The position numbers were made by a program, and so were the translations under genes. A DNA stretch of 64,000 nt, from contig NC_087071.1 in the NCBI RefSeq assembly GCF_963678635.1, positions 13,469,088-13,533,087 on the forward strand, written 5' to 3'. The number at the start of each line of letters is the position of its first letter. Position 1 is the stretch's first letter. The stretch is from Symsagittifera roscoffensis (lineage: Eukaryota > Xenacoelomorpha > Acoela > Convolutidae). Shown in pieces: positions 37,391 to 46,819 of this stretch. Under the pieces are notes generated by a model. The model did not search any database, was not told the origin of the DNA, and was given only the letters and a program-made list of their open reading frames with translations.

Positions 37391-38324
37391 GCCGCTTAAG
37401 TCTTTTATTAAATCGGGCCACTAAAATCTTTTCTTACGTCAAGCCGCTTAAGTCTTTTCTCAAATCGCGCCGCTTAAGTTTTATGTTAAGTCGCGCTGTA
37501 ATTCTTTTTTTTAAGTCGCGCCGCTTTAATCTTTTCTTAAATTGCGCCGCTTAAGTCAATTATTTTTAAAATTGCAACGTTTAAATCTTTTCTTCAGTAG
37601 CGACCTCGGTCTTATCCTAAGTCGGGCCGCTAAAATTCTTTTTTTTTGTCGCGCCGCTTAAGTCATTTCTTGAGTCGCGCGGTTTAAGTACTTTCTTAAG
37701 TCGTTCCGCTTGAGTCGTTTCTGAAGTCGCGTCATTTAGGCATTTTCTTAAGTCGCGCCGCTTAAGTTTTATTTTAGTTCCCGCTTTCATTTTTTTCTTA
37801 AGTCGCGCCATCAGTCTTTTTTTAAGTCGCGCCGTCATTCTTTTCTTAAGTCGCGCCGCTTAAGTCTTTTTTTTTGAGTCGCGCCACAAAGTATTTTCCT
37901 AAGTAGCGCCGCTTAAGTCTTTTCTTAAGTCGCGCCAATGAGTCTTTTCGCAAGTCGCGCCACTCAATTCTTATCTTAATTCGCGCCATCAGTCTTTCCT
38001 TAAGTCGCGCCGTCAATCTTTTCTTAAGTCGCGCCGTCAGTCTTTTCTTAAGTCGCGCCATCAGTCTCTTTTTATTTAGCGCCGTCAGTCTTTTCTTAAG
38101 TCGCGCCGTCAGTCTTTTCTTAAGTCGCGCCGTCAGTCTTTTCTTAAGTCGCGCCATCAGTCTTTTTTTAATTCGCGCCGTCATTCTTTTCGTAAGTTGT
38201 GCCGCTTAAATCTTTTCTTCAGTCGCGACCTCGGTCTTTTCTTAAGTCACGCCTTTTAATTCTTTTCTTAATTCGCGCCGCTTGAGTTTTTTCTTGAGTC
38301 GCACCGCTTAAGTCTTTTCTTAAG

Positions 38325-38480
38325 TTTGGTGGTGGTAAGGTAAACGCCGGGGAGCAGGGGATGGGTGAAAGGTGGGACGAGGCGGTAAGAGCGGGACGTT
38401 GGGTTGGAACTGGGGACTCTGGTGGGGATCGGGTGTGCTGAAAGTACTCTGGGTGGGGGTAGTTATATATAAACATGCGG
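38325..38480. other. G-rich segment at the satellite boundary
   Basis: Directly after the last satellite monomer the plus strand becomes G-rich, with many runs of two to five G (GGTGGTGG, CCGGGGAGCAGGGG, GGTGGGACGAGG, TCTGGGTGGGGGTAG). The segment is long enough and dense enough in G-runs to form G-quadruplexes on the plus strand. It has no relation to the satellite monomer and is not repeated in the window, apart from a different G-run patch at about 40,085-40,145. The minus strand reads through as a proline-rich frame, which I regard as compositional. Confidence 0.6.
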
Positions 38481-39632
38481 TTGGGTTTTAGGTGGGTAGA
38501 AGAAACCGAAAATTATCTTCATGTCAATTCTTAATCAATTATAAACAAAAATGAAAAAAATATATATTTTAAATGCTTTAAAATGAGTTCATGTTTTTTG
38601 GCCATAATCAACTATATTCGGTTAAAAATCCTCAAAGTGATCCAAACTTGGCTTGATAATCGATCAACTAGACAATATTTTTGAATTGTTCTTTGCTTTG
38701 ATTATTCAAAAAGAAAATCAGTTTAACTGTTCAGTAGCCCACTGTTGGTTTCAGTCTTTTCATTTTGTGGAAGTTATTAGAACATGTTGACAGAGTACTA
38801 TGCTGAATTAGTATCCTTGTTTACAGAATTTTGCTGGTTGTAACTAATTAGCACTTGGTATTTGTGTCCTGCGCATGAAACCTTTTTCGAAAACCTAACA
38901 ATTTTTTAGACAATTTTGCATTTTTGAAAGAAAGTCACTTCATATTCAATTCATAAAGATATGTCACCTCGAATCTTTTGTCGTATAGTTATGATAGTTT
39001 AAAGATTGCCACTTTGGTCGCCTTTTGGGACAATAAACGCCCTCAGTCTCTTAGGACAAGTATGTGAACCAAATTCAAATCAAAGTTCTGTAAGAGTTTT
39101 CTGCGAGTTTTTTCATTCGATTTTTATGAGTATCATTTTTTTTTTCGATATGCTTACGATTATTGATATCATTTTATGATTAGTTTGCTTAATTAAGTTA
39201 TTGTTTTTCTTAACTACGTTGAAAATACTATGATTTAAAAAAAAATTCTTACCTCCTTTTAGTGACAGTTGTCGAGAAAAACAATGACGGGCCGATATTG
39301 CCCACCTGGGATCTTTTTCAGTTGACCAATCATCCGAATTTTGCCAATTTTCTTTAAACTAACATTTTTGACGAACAAAATCAAAGCAAATATCTTTGTT
39401 TTTATTTTTTTTTAAATAAGATAATTTTCGGAAAAATTGTAATAATCTAATCAATTTGTCGAGCCTGATGATTTAAAAAACCAGTAAACAGGTGATAAGA
39501 CTCATGCTAATAATTTTTAATGACACTTTCAACATTTTTAGAATAATTATTTTGAGTAATTTGATCTATTTTTTCCAGAAAGCCTTTTATTTTTAATATC
39601 AATCTTTTAGCGACACCGGATTTTCATGGATA
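38480..39632. other. AT-rich intergenic DNA, nothing recognised
   Basis: About 1.15 kb of AT-rich sequence with poly-A and poly-T tracts. No open frame with protein-like composition, no tRNA and no tandem repeat was found on either strand. Confidence 0.6.
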
Positions 39633-39684
39633 CCCGCACTGAAGTTTCATGGATAATAATCGATTATATTGGATTTTTATTGAC
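39633..39684 (+). repeat. Left terminal inverted repeat
   Basis: Reads CCCGCACTGAAGTTTCATGG, then an ATAATCGATTATATTGG motif and a T-rich stretch ending TTGAC. It is the reverse complement, with scattered differences, of the ends at 40,453-40,504 and 41,649-41,700. Confidence 0.7.
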
Positions 39685-40452
39685 AGTCTCTACAAAAAAT
39701 CAAAAACAATCGATTATAGTCGATTGAAAATAGATTATAATGATAATATTTTTTAAGCAATAAAATTCCAGTATAATCGATTGTAATCGATTATAATCGA
39801 TAATTATCAAACAATTTTCACAAAATAGCAATAATCCATTTTAATCGATTATAATGGATTATAATCTCTTTATTCAAACCTTTTTGTGTGTTGTTTTCAT
39901 TATTTCATGATTTTGTTAAACTCAATTTAAGTATTTTGTTCTCTCGCTTAATTTCATTTTTTCCTATTTTCAATCGAGTTATGAAAAATGAAAAATTAAA
40001 AAAAGTTACCTATAGATCCCACACCAACTCCCCCCCCCCCACGCTTATCCGTACTGTAGTTAGATGTTCCGTAACTAGAGAGGGAGAAGGGGGTGGATAC
40101 GATGGAGGATGGGGGTACGTTGGGGCGGCGGGGGGGGAGGGGAGGTTGACGTGAGGAACTGGTCAAAAAAGCTGTTTTGGGAACTTTTTGGAAAATTACT
40201 ACGTATTGGTCGCCCCTGGACGAACGTGGTCTTTCGAGTTTTGCAGAAAGCTGCAAAAGTTAGAGTCATTTTTTACAAAATTCAATCAAGTTTTTTGGAT
40301 TTTATGTACAAAAAACAATCCATTTTATTGAAAGCAAAAATGGATTATAATCGATTAGAATGGATTATGAAGGATTTAAATTTTTCCAAAATAATCGATT
40401 ATTTAAATTATCTAAATTTGACATGATATTCGATTATATAGACAACATTTTA

Positions 40453-40504
40453 GTCAACGAAAAACCATTATAATCGTTTATTACCTATGAAACTTCGGTG
40501 CGGG
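40453..40504 (-). repeat. Internal right terminal inverted repeat
   Basis: Starts GTCAACGAAAAACCATTATA and ends ATGAAACTTCGGTGCGGG, inverted relative to the left end. It is part of a direct repeat of about 220-240 bp (40,283-40,504 against 41,463-41,700) that shares GGATTTTATGTACAAAAAA near its start and the same right end. Confidence 0.7.
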
Positions 40505-41129
40505 CATCCTATTGTTTGATGAAATTATCCGAAAAAACACAAAATTTTTTTACCAGACTACTTGCAATGAGCCATTAAAGCACGTTTTTAAATACCACTT
40601 GTCAGCATTTAAATTTTATGATAAATCGCTTGTAACTAATTTTAAAAGTTTTATGAATCGTTGTTTAATACAAGTTGTTGCCTGTTACGAATCATCATCT
40701 AAAACAAATTGTCGCCTCGCTATTTTTTTTCGTGGAAAATTGTACCAATATCATGGCTTATCTTGTTTCAGTCATAAAATTTTTTTCTTGATCTTGCAAG
40801 ATTTTGGTACGATAATTTTGTTGCCTTCTAGCATTGTGAAACGATATCAATGTCACATATAAAATCGCAGTAAAAGCTTTGTTAAAGTTGGATCTACGGT
40901 TTTGTCGACATATCAAAAAGTTAAACTTACTAGGATATTTTCTTCTAAAATTGAGGACAATGTTTGTCGTTGGGTTTATCAAAACACAATAAATCTAGGA
41001 ATTCAAACTTTTAATTCATTTTTGATTTGAATTTAACTTTTTAAACAGTGCAAAATATTGATTTGAATGGACAGAAAGTATTTTTCCTACCATGCAAAAA
41101 CAATTAAAACAAAAAAAACTATTCGGAAA

Positions 41130-41330
41130 GTTTTTTCTTTCTGATGGTTGGTCCGACCATTGTCGAAGAAAAGAAACGAACTATATATTACGGGCGGTTT
41201 TATCCAGCTCATTTTAACTATCCTAGAAAAAGCTCTTAAGTGTCTTATCAAAGCCCTTTTGATTGTGATGGGATTGCTAAAAAAATTGTCGCATTGTTTA
41301 GAAAAACTTGAAAAACTGGCCGGCAGTTTT
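41130..41330 (+). pseudogene. Possible hAT-like transposase scrap
   Basis: Across two forward frames the sequence encodes FFLSDGWSDHCRRK followed, after a frame change, by CDGIAKKIVALF. A D-G-W-S/T-D core followed by a basic stretch and a later D-x-I-A helix resembles the first catalytic-aspartate region of hAT transposases. This is a weak resemblance made by eye. The stretch has at least two frameshifts and lies inside the TIR element, whose TA flanks do not fit hAT (which makes 8-bp duplications), so it could be a nested remnant or chance. Confidence 0.2.
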
Positions 41331-41648
41331 TTCTTTTTTCAGTTCAGCTCTTCAGTGTAACTACTCAAATAAGGCATAGTTTGCAGTGAAAACAAATATA
41401 TTATATTGGATTTTCATTGTCAGTCTCTAAAAAATAACAAAAACAGTCGATTTACAAAAATTAATCAATTTGCATGGATTTTATGTACAAAAAATAATCC
41501 ATTATACAGAAAAACAAATTGGATTATGATCGGTTATATTGGAATAAAATGGATTTAAATTTTTCCAAAATAATCGATTATTATCGATTAAAAATCGATT
41601 ACGTGGTCTAAATTTGTCATGATAATCGATTATATAGACAACATTTTT

Positions 41649-41700
41649 GTCAATGAAAATCCATTATAATCGAATATTACTCATGAAACTTCGATGCGGG
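41649..41700 (-). repeat. Right terminal inverted repeat
   Basis: Starts GTCAATGAAAATCCATTATA and ends CATGAAACTTCGATGCGGG, followed by TA. It is the better partner of the left end because of the flanking TA. A short GCGGGTAAACAC motif just here is repeated at 41,783. Confidence 0.7.
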
Positions 41701-41917
41701 TAAACACAAATGAGTTTCATTTTCATTCTCTAGAGAAGTGAAAAAAGACTGATCTTAATCGAATTAAAATGAATCACAATGCGCGGGTAAACACGCATTG
41801 CACACAAAATTGAACACTTTTAAACTTTCGCTTTGATTTCAGTTCTTTGTTCGATGTTTCTAGCTCTCACACGCTCTGCTCGACCCCCTCCCCCTCATGT
41901 TTACTGGAAGTTGAAAA
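41701..41917. other. Short AT-rich spacer with a repeated GCGGGTAAACAC
   Basis: Between the TIR element and the duplicated LINE unit. It contains the second GCGGGTAAACAC (41,783) and a C-rich CCCCCTCCCCCTC patch near 41,885. No gene was seen. Confidence 0.5.
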
Positions 41918-42721
41918 GTTTTTATGTTTTTTTTTCTAAAAGTGAGTAGATTTAGAGTTCGAGTATACTGTAAATTACTGCTTTGCTCAATTTTTATTAT
42001 CTTCTCACCCATAGACATATTCAATTTTAACAGTTCGCTTAAACGCGAACTAGTAATTCCTCTTTTGTATATTTTGCTCTTTTTTGGTTAATATGGTTTA
42101 AAATAATTAACACACTGAAAACGCGGTACAAAGGACACGGTACTAAATTCCAGTCTTAAAACAATTGAATGGTCTATAGAACGCGATAGTTAACAAAAAA
42201 CCTAAATTGGAGACTAGTAGCAGTTCTCAGCAACTACTCTCTAAGTTCATTGTATTTTCTCTTTCAATTAACTAAAAACTTATGCTCTTTTGTTTTTTCT
42301 GTAAAATAATTTATAAAAAGTTATTGCTATTAAAGCATAGTTCTTAGAAGAGGTCTCTTAGTTTTCTTTTTTTTTGTTGACTTTTTCAAAAAGTTTTTTC
42401 GAGTTTGGTTGCAATTTTTAGCAATTAGGCTTGTTTAAAAATCAATATCTTTACCTGGTTGCAATTTTCAGCAACTGGAATTAGAAATGTCTAAGGTAGA
42501 TAAAAACCAATTCTTGCGATTTTCAACAAATAAGGTTAAACAAATTAAAAAACTTTTTATATGATCTTTCAAATTAGAAAAATAACTAACTGATGTAAAC
42601 AAAAGTTATTTATTCTCAGCAGTCTGTTCATCAAATCGTTTTGAAGGTAAAAAGCGGAATGAAATTTAGTACTTCTGAAATTATGAACCAATAAAATCAA
42701 AAACCATAATGTAGACGTATT

Positions 42722-42976
42722 TTGTTCATATTAACAATAGGAAGGAGTCAAAAAAGGGGTAATATCATTCTTTTGCAAAATTTTAGCTTATTAATGAAAA
42801 ATCAAGAATACCTAGAGAATATTTTCTCAAAATCAAAAAAAAATAGGGCGCAAAGTATAGCCCTTATTGAAACATGGTTGAAGATTATATGGAGTTCGGT
42901 ATTTTTTAAACTATTTTTCTTCGATAGTCATGGTCCAGCTTCACTCTATATCGAATCGCGAGGCAGTAAAAATTGA
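42722..42976 (+). pseudogene. LINE endonuclease fragment, copy A
   Basis: An 84-codon open stretch with the segment SIALIETWLK, followed 30-odd residues later by HGPASLYIESRG. In apurinic/apyrimidinic-type endonucleases of non-LTR retrotransposons a T/E-E-T-W-L block is followed by a G-x-A-L-Y-I block, so spacing and order fit. The enzyme normally nicks target DNA to prime reverse transcription. Most of the domain (N-terminal catalytic residues and the C-terminal S-D-H) is not recognisable here, so this is a remnant. Confidence 0.5.
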
Positions 42977-43754
42977 AGCACTATTTCTATCTAAAGACAA
43001 ATTTTAGCTTGAAGTTTGGGATAACTGAAACGTTTTGGATAACTATGAAACTTTGCTGATGTCATTTCTCTTCTGTCGCAGGCTACCGAAAATATCAAGT
43101 CGAAAAATGCTACTGAAGATATCAAGTGGAAAATAAATTTTCACAGCTTCTAATAGCTATTCATGGACTTGTAAAAAACTAATTCCTAAGCTCTCAATCA
43201 TTAGAAACAGGAAACGTTGGATAACAGCTTAAGTAAAAATACGAAAATCAAAAGACAAACTGTACAAAAATTACTGAAACAGTAAAAAAGGTTGTAATCT
43301 TGATAAACTCCAGGGACACCGAAAAAACCGAAACACTTGTGCCGAAACTCAAAAAAATTTTTCTTCGAGAGAAAACTAGATTGCAAGAGCTTGATAGCAA
43401 AAAATTTCATAAAGTCCTAGGTGAGATCAAAAAGAAGCTAATCAGAAGCTTAAAAAACGTTAAAAAAAACTCGCAAAATCTAAAAAAGTTGAAGAGTATG
43501 AAAGTACAATTTTTTCCAAAAGCATTCTATTCAAGGAAACGTATGAAGTTATTCAAAGGCTACAAAAATTAGCCCTAATAATTCCAACGAAAATAACACT
43601 GTAATGACAAAAGTGACCCAGTTGTTTCTGAGGCACATAGTTGCCTTTTTGAACAATATGTAGAGTTGATCTATTCCAACGATCTATTCTACCAAATACG
43701 AGGAAAATTGTTGGAAATTTAATTGAGATTTTTCTGAACAAAATTGTTTTTTTT

Positions 43755-44640
43755 TTGAAAGCATGTCAGTACGGATTCCGAAATAAAAATAGTACAATTG
43801 ATGATATCTTAATAATGCTCACTCAACAAATAGTGGAAAAAGTAGAAGATAATGTTGGCTCCGTGTGGATGTTAATAGATCTTACAAAATGGTACAACAC
43901 TTTTGATCACAATTTTTTTTCCTGAGAAAATGCGAAATATACGGTTTACAATGCTAAGTTGTTAATCTTTTGAGGTCATAGCTTGAAAATGATAAACATT
44001 ACATTAATTATATCTACTCATTAACAGACACTAAGACATTGTACTAGGTTGTACCACAAGCCTCAGTCCTGGGTCATGCGTTGTTTTTGGAATAAATAAA
44101 CGATTTGCGAAACACCTAAAGGCATAATAACGTTGCATTGTTTGCTGATGATTGCGCATTGTTTACTACAACTGAAACAGGAAGTCAGCAGCAGGTGGAC
44201 TCTGATACAAACAATGTTGAATTTGGTTTTTTGAGAGAAACCTTAGCATAAACAAGAAGATAACTGTCAACTTAGATTTCAACAGGAAAAAAGTCTCTAA
44301 CAAAAGATCCCATAAGTACTCAGGCCTGACAATTGATGAAAAATTAACTTTCAAAACATAAATTGATAAAACTTTGAGACGGGCAGCTAAATCTTGCTCG
44401 ATGATATATCAACACTGATACAGTTTTAACACAGCACCGCTGCTCAATGTACACAAAACTTATATCAATCAAAATATCATAGAGCATACTGGTCTATAGT
44501 ACAGCTAAAAAGAAAGACTTTCGAAATTACAGATCCAGCAAAGACTACTGCGGAGGAAGTGTTTTAAATTTAAAACTGGTGAAGTCTGTAATATACTCGA
44601 GACAAACTTAAACTTTGTTTAGTCCCAGAGTTACTTGTCT
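43755..44640 (+). pseudogene. LINE reverse transcriptase remnant, copy A
   Basis: A non-LTR reverse transcriptase broken by several stops and frameshifts. In order: YGFRNKNSTIDDI (about 43,775), the usual Q-Y-G-F-R-x-x-x-S-T block; motif A as DLTKWYNTFDH (43,878-43,910), where the second aspartate of the family's D-x-x-K-A-F-D-T block is replaced by N; motif B as VPQASVLGHA (44,051-44,080), normally P-Q-G-S-V-L-G-P; motif C as LFADDCALF (FADD at 44,141-44,152); then KYSGLTIDEKLTF (about 44,310), a common downstream block. The motif set fits the Jockey/CR1/L2 group. It cannot be functional. Confidence 0.75.
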
Positions 44641-46027
44641 ATCAGCTTTTTAAACTCATGGTTAACATTATAAGATGATATTGTGAAAAAAAACATTTCA
44701 TGAAGACATAAGAGAACTGAAAACAACAGAGACTATCAACACAAGCAATACGTTATGGTATTAGTATGTTATGGTAATTTTCCGTCTCTTTAATGAAGCA
44801 TTTATTCCTCATCCTGTTTTGGTTGTTAGACAATGCCAAAACAAACGGATTATTTTTCTCTTTTCAGTTTTTGTTATACATGAAGAAAAATTAAAGTATT
44901 TTTGTCTAAGTAGACAAATAGAGTTTGCTCCTGGAGATGCTACGCTACAGGCTGATGTCTCTTTGGAATTCTTCACTGCGGAACTAATTTGTAAACGTTC
45001 ACTTTTAAAGAGTGTATGGTTATAAGTTTTGGCTTGAAGATAAATGTTGTATGAATTGCCAAGAGTAGCTCTGAATTGTCGCAAAAAAGTACTAAAAGCT
45101 CACTTAAATTGAATTAAAAGTCATTTTTTATTTGGGTGCAATACCCGCATCGAGCTTCCATGAAATTTAATTGTTTATTTCATTACGAGGCCAAAATGTA
45201 CACAGGATAGGCGCATAGTTTTGTTTTTGTCTGCATGTTCCCGGATTCTAGAGACAATGTCCAAAATGAAAGTGGATTCTACTAACAAAAATTTATTGGA
45301 TTCCGCGTACAAACAGCTGTAACCTAAATTTTGTCGGCACATTAATTTTGTTTTTTGTATGTTTTTTTTTCTAAATGTGAGTAGGTTCAGAAATCGAGTA
45401 TGCTGTAAATTACTGCTTTATCCTTGTTTATTATCTTCTCACCCATAGACAAATTCAATTTCAACATTTCGCTTAAACGCGAACTAGTAATTATTCTTTT
45501 ACATCTTTTGCTCTTTTTTGGTTAATATTATTTAAAATAATTAACACACTAAAAACGCGGTACAAAGAACACGGTACTAAACTCCAGTTTTAAAACAATT
45601 CAATGGTCTATAAATTGCGATAATTAACAAAAAGCCTAATTTTGAAACTAGTAGCAGTTTTCAGCACCTACTTTCTAAATTCACTGTCTTTTTTCCTTCA
45701 ATTAAAGAGTTTTTTCGAGTTTGGTTACATTTTTTAGCAATTAGGCTCGTTTAAAAATCAATATCTTTACCTGGTTGCAATTTTCATCAACTGGAATTAA
45801 AAATGTCTAAGGTAGATAAATACCAATAGTTAAAATTTTCAACAAATATGGTTAAACAAATTAAAAAACTTTTTATATGAATTTTCAAATTAAAAAAAAA
45901 CTATCTGATGTAAACAAAAGTTGATTTATTCTCAGCAGTCTGTTCATCAAATCGTTTTGAAGGAAAAAAGCAGAATGAAATTTAGTAGTTCTGAAATTAT
46001 GAACCAATAAAATCAAAAACCATAATG

Positions 46028-46300
46028 TAGACGTATTTTGTTCATATTAACAATAGGAAGGAGTCAAAAAAGGGGTAATATCATTCTTTTGCAAAATTTT
46101 AGCTTATTAATGAAAAATCAAGAATACTTAGAGAATATTTTCTCAAAATCAAAAAAAATAGGGCGCAAAGTATAGCCCTTATTGAAACATGGTTGGAAGA
46201 TTTTATAGAGTTCGGTATTTTTTAAACTATTTTTCCTCGATAGTCATGGTCCAGCTTCACTCTATATCGAATCACGAGGCAGTAAAAATTGAAGCGCCAT
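46028..46300 (+). pseudogene. LINE endonuclease fragment, copy B
   Basis: Paralogue of the 42.7 kb fragment in the second duplicated unit. The nucleotide sequence is nearly the same, including the stretch encoding ALIETW, but a one-base change in an A-run and another after ETWL interrupt the frame. It provides no extra domain evidence beyond copy A. Confidence 0.5.
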
Positions 46301-46819
46301 TTCTATCTGAAGACAAACTTTAGCTTGAAGTTTCGGATAACTGAAACGTTTTGGATAACTATGAAACTTTGCTGATGTTCATTTCTCTTCTGTCACAAGC
46401 TACTAAAAATATCAATTCGAAAAAGGCCGCTGAAAATGTCGACAATTTTAAGAAGCAAATTATAGTCCTTATTGCTTAAAATAAGTAAAAAAAAAGTAAA
46501 AAAAGCTTAAAAAAAGTTTTAAAAAATCACAAAATCTAAAAATGTTGAAGAGTATGAAAAAAAAAACACTTTTTTCCAGAAGCATTCTATCACATGAAGC
46601 TTATGAAGTAATTCAAAGCCCGTAAAAGTCAGCCCTAAATGTTCCTACGAAAATCACATTGTAATGAAAAAATTGACCCAGTTATTTCCAAGGTACTGAG
46701 TTTCCTCTTCGACCAATGTGTAGTGTTGATCAATTCCAACGCTCTATTCTACCAATTACGAGGAAAATTTTCCAAAAAGGTTTTAATAATTGATTGAGAT
46801 TTTTCTAAACAAAAATGAT

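Larger units (their letters stand above)
1..38325. repeat. Giant 26/24-bp satellite array (left edge not reached)
   Basis: A continuous tandem array, roughly 1,450-1,550 monomers, with no inserted foreign sequence that I could find. The consensus 26-bp monomer is AAGTCGCGCCGCTTAAG followed by TCTTTTCTT; a 24-bp version replaces GCTTAAG by GTCAG. Each consensus monomer has three CpG sites and two CTTAAG palindromes, and the plus strand is pyrimidine-rich. Monomer subtypes differ by point changes (CACGCC, GCACCGC, GTGCCGC, CGCTGC) and by small indels, and are arranged in higher-order repeats listed separately. The array ends sharply at about 38,325 against non-repetitive G-rich DNA. Size and homogeneity suit a centromeric, pericentromeric or other heterochromatic satellite, but nothing here proves a location. 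I saw no CENP-B-box-like motif. Open frames inside are repeat artefacts. Confidence 0.98.
30550..38325. repeat. Satellite block IV: mixed 24/26-bp monomers up to the array end
   Basis: The 24-bp GTCAG class returns at about 30,570 and alternates with CTTAAG monomers, with diagnostic monomers CCACTAAAATACTTTCTTAAG, GTCTGTCTGTTCTCAAG and CGCGACCTCGGTC. Units are about 650-810 bp up to 34.6 kb and about 558-662 bp from 34.6 to 37.4 kb. Close to the right end (37.6-38.3 kb) the monomers become more degenerate, the usual state of satellite edges where exchange is less frequent. The last recognisable CTTAAG is at about 38,320. Confidence 0.85.
39633..41700. mobile_element. TIR element with ATCGAT-rich subterminal repeats (non-autonomous DNA transposon)
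   Basis: The left end starts CCCGCACTGAAGTTTCATGG at 39,633. The inverted match ends CATGAAACTTCGATGCGGG at 41,700. Homology between the ends extends about 52 bp inward, to TTGAC at 39,684. TA flanks both ends (39,631-39,632 and 41,701-41,702), which fits a TA target duplication as in Tc1/mariner-type elements or MITEs. A second right end lies inside at 40,453-40,504, so the element is either a deletion/insertion composite or two elements sharing a left end. The interior is full of ATAATCGATTATA-type motifs, with a G-rich patch at 40,085-40,145. No intact transposase was found. The same end motif, decayed, recurs at 45,144 and 48,403. Confidence 0.65.
41918..45360 (+). repeat. Tandem duplication unit, copy A
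   Basis: Opens with TGTTTTTTTTTCTAAAAGTG and AAATTACTGCTTT and closes with CAAACAGCTGTAACCTAAATTTTGTCGGC. The same opening and closing sequences delimit copy B, which begins directly where copy A ends. Copy A is longer (about 3.44 kb against 3.17 kb) because it keeps a stretch near 42,260-42,390 and another near 43,090-43,470 that copy B lacks. It contains a decayed LINE on the plus strand. Confidence 0.8.

Noticed and set aside
37846-38184. 112-codon minus-strand Lys/Arg-rich frame (and the other minus-strand frames at 30.7-38 kb), resembling a cationic repeat peptide
   Set aside because: It is the complement of the same 24-bp repeats. There is no signal peptide or flanking gene structure.
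1-38325. Possible CRISPR array (short regular repeats)
   Set aside because: Repeats are head-to-tail with no unique spacers, no cas genes and no leader, and the rest of the window is eukaryotic.
38219-38476. 85-codon minus-strand frame rich in proline
   Set aside because: It straddles the satellite edge and the G-rich segment; the composition explains it.
40512-40862. 116-codon plus-strand frame between the two right ends of the TIR element
   Set aside because: No domain recognised, and its start overlaps TIR-flanking sequence. It could be a transposase scrap, but I cannot support it.
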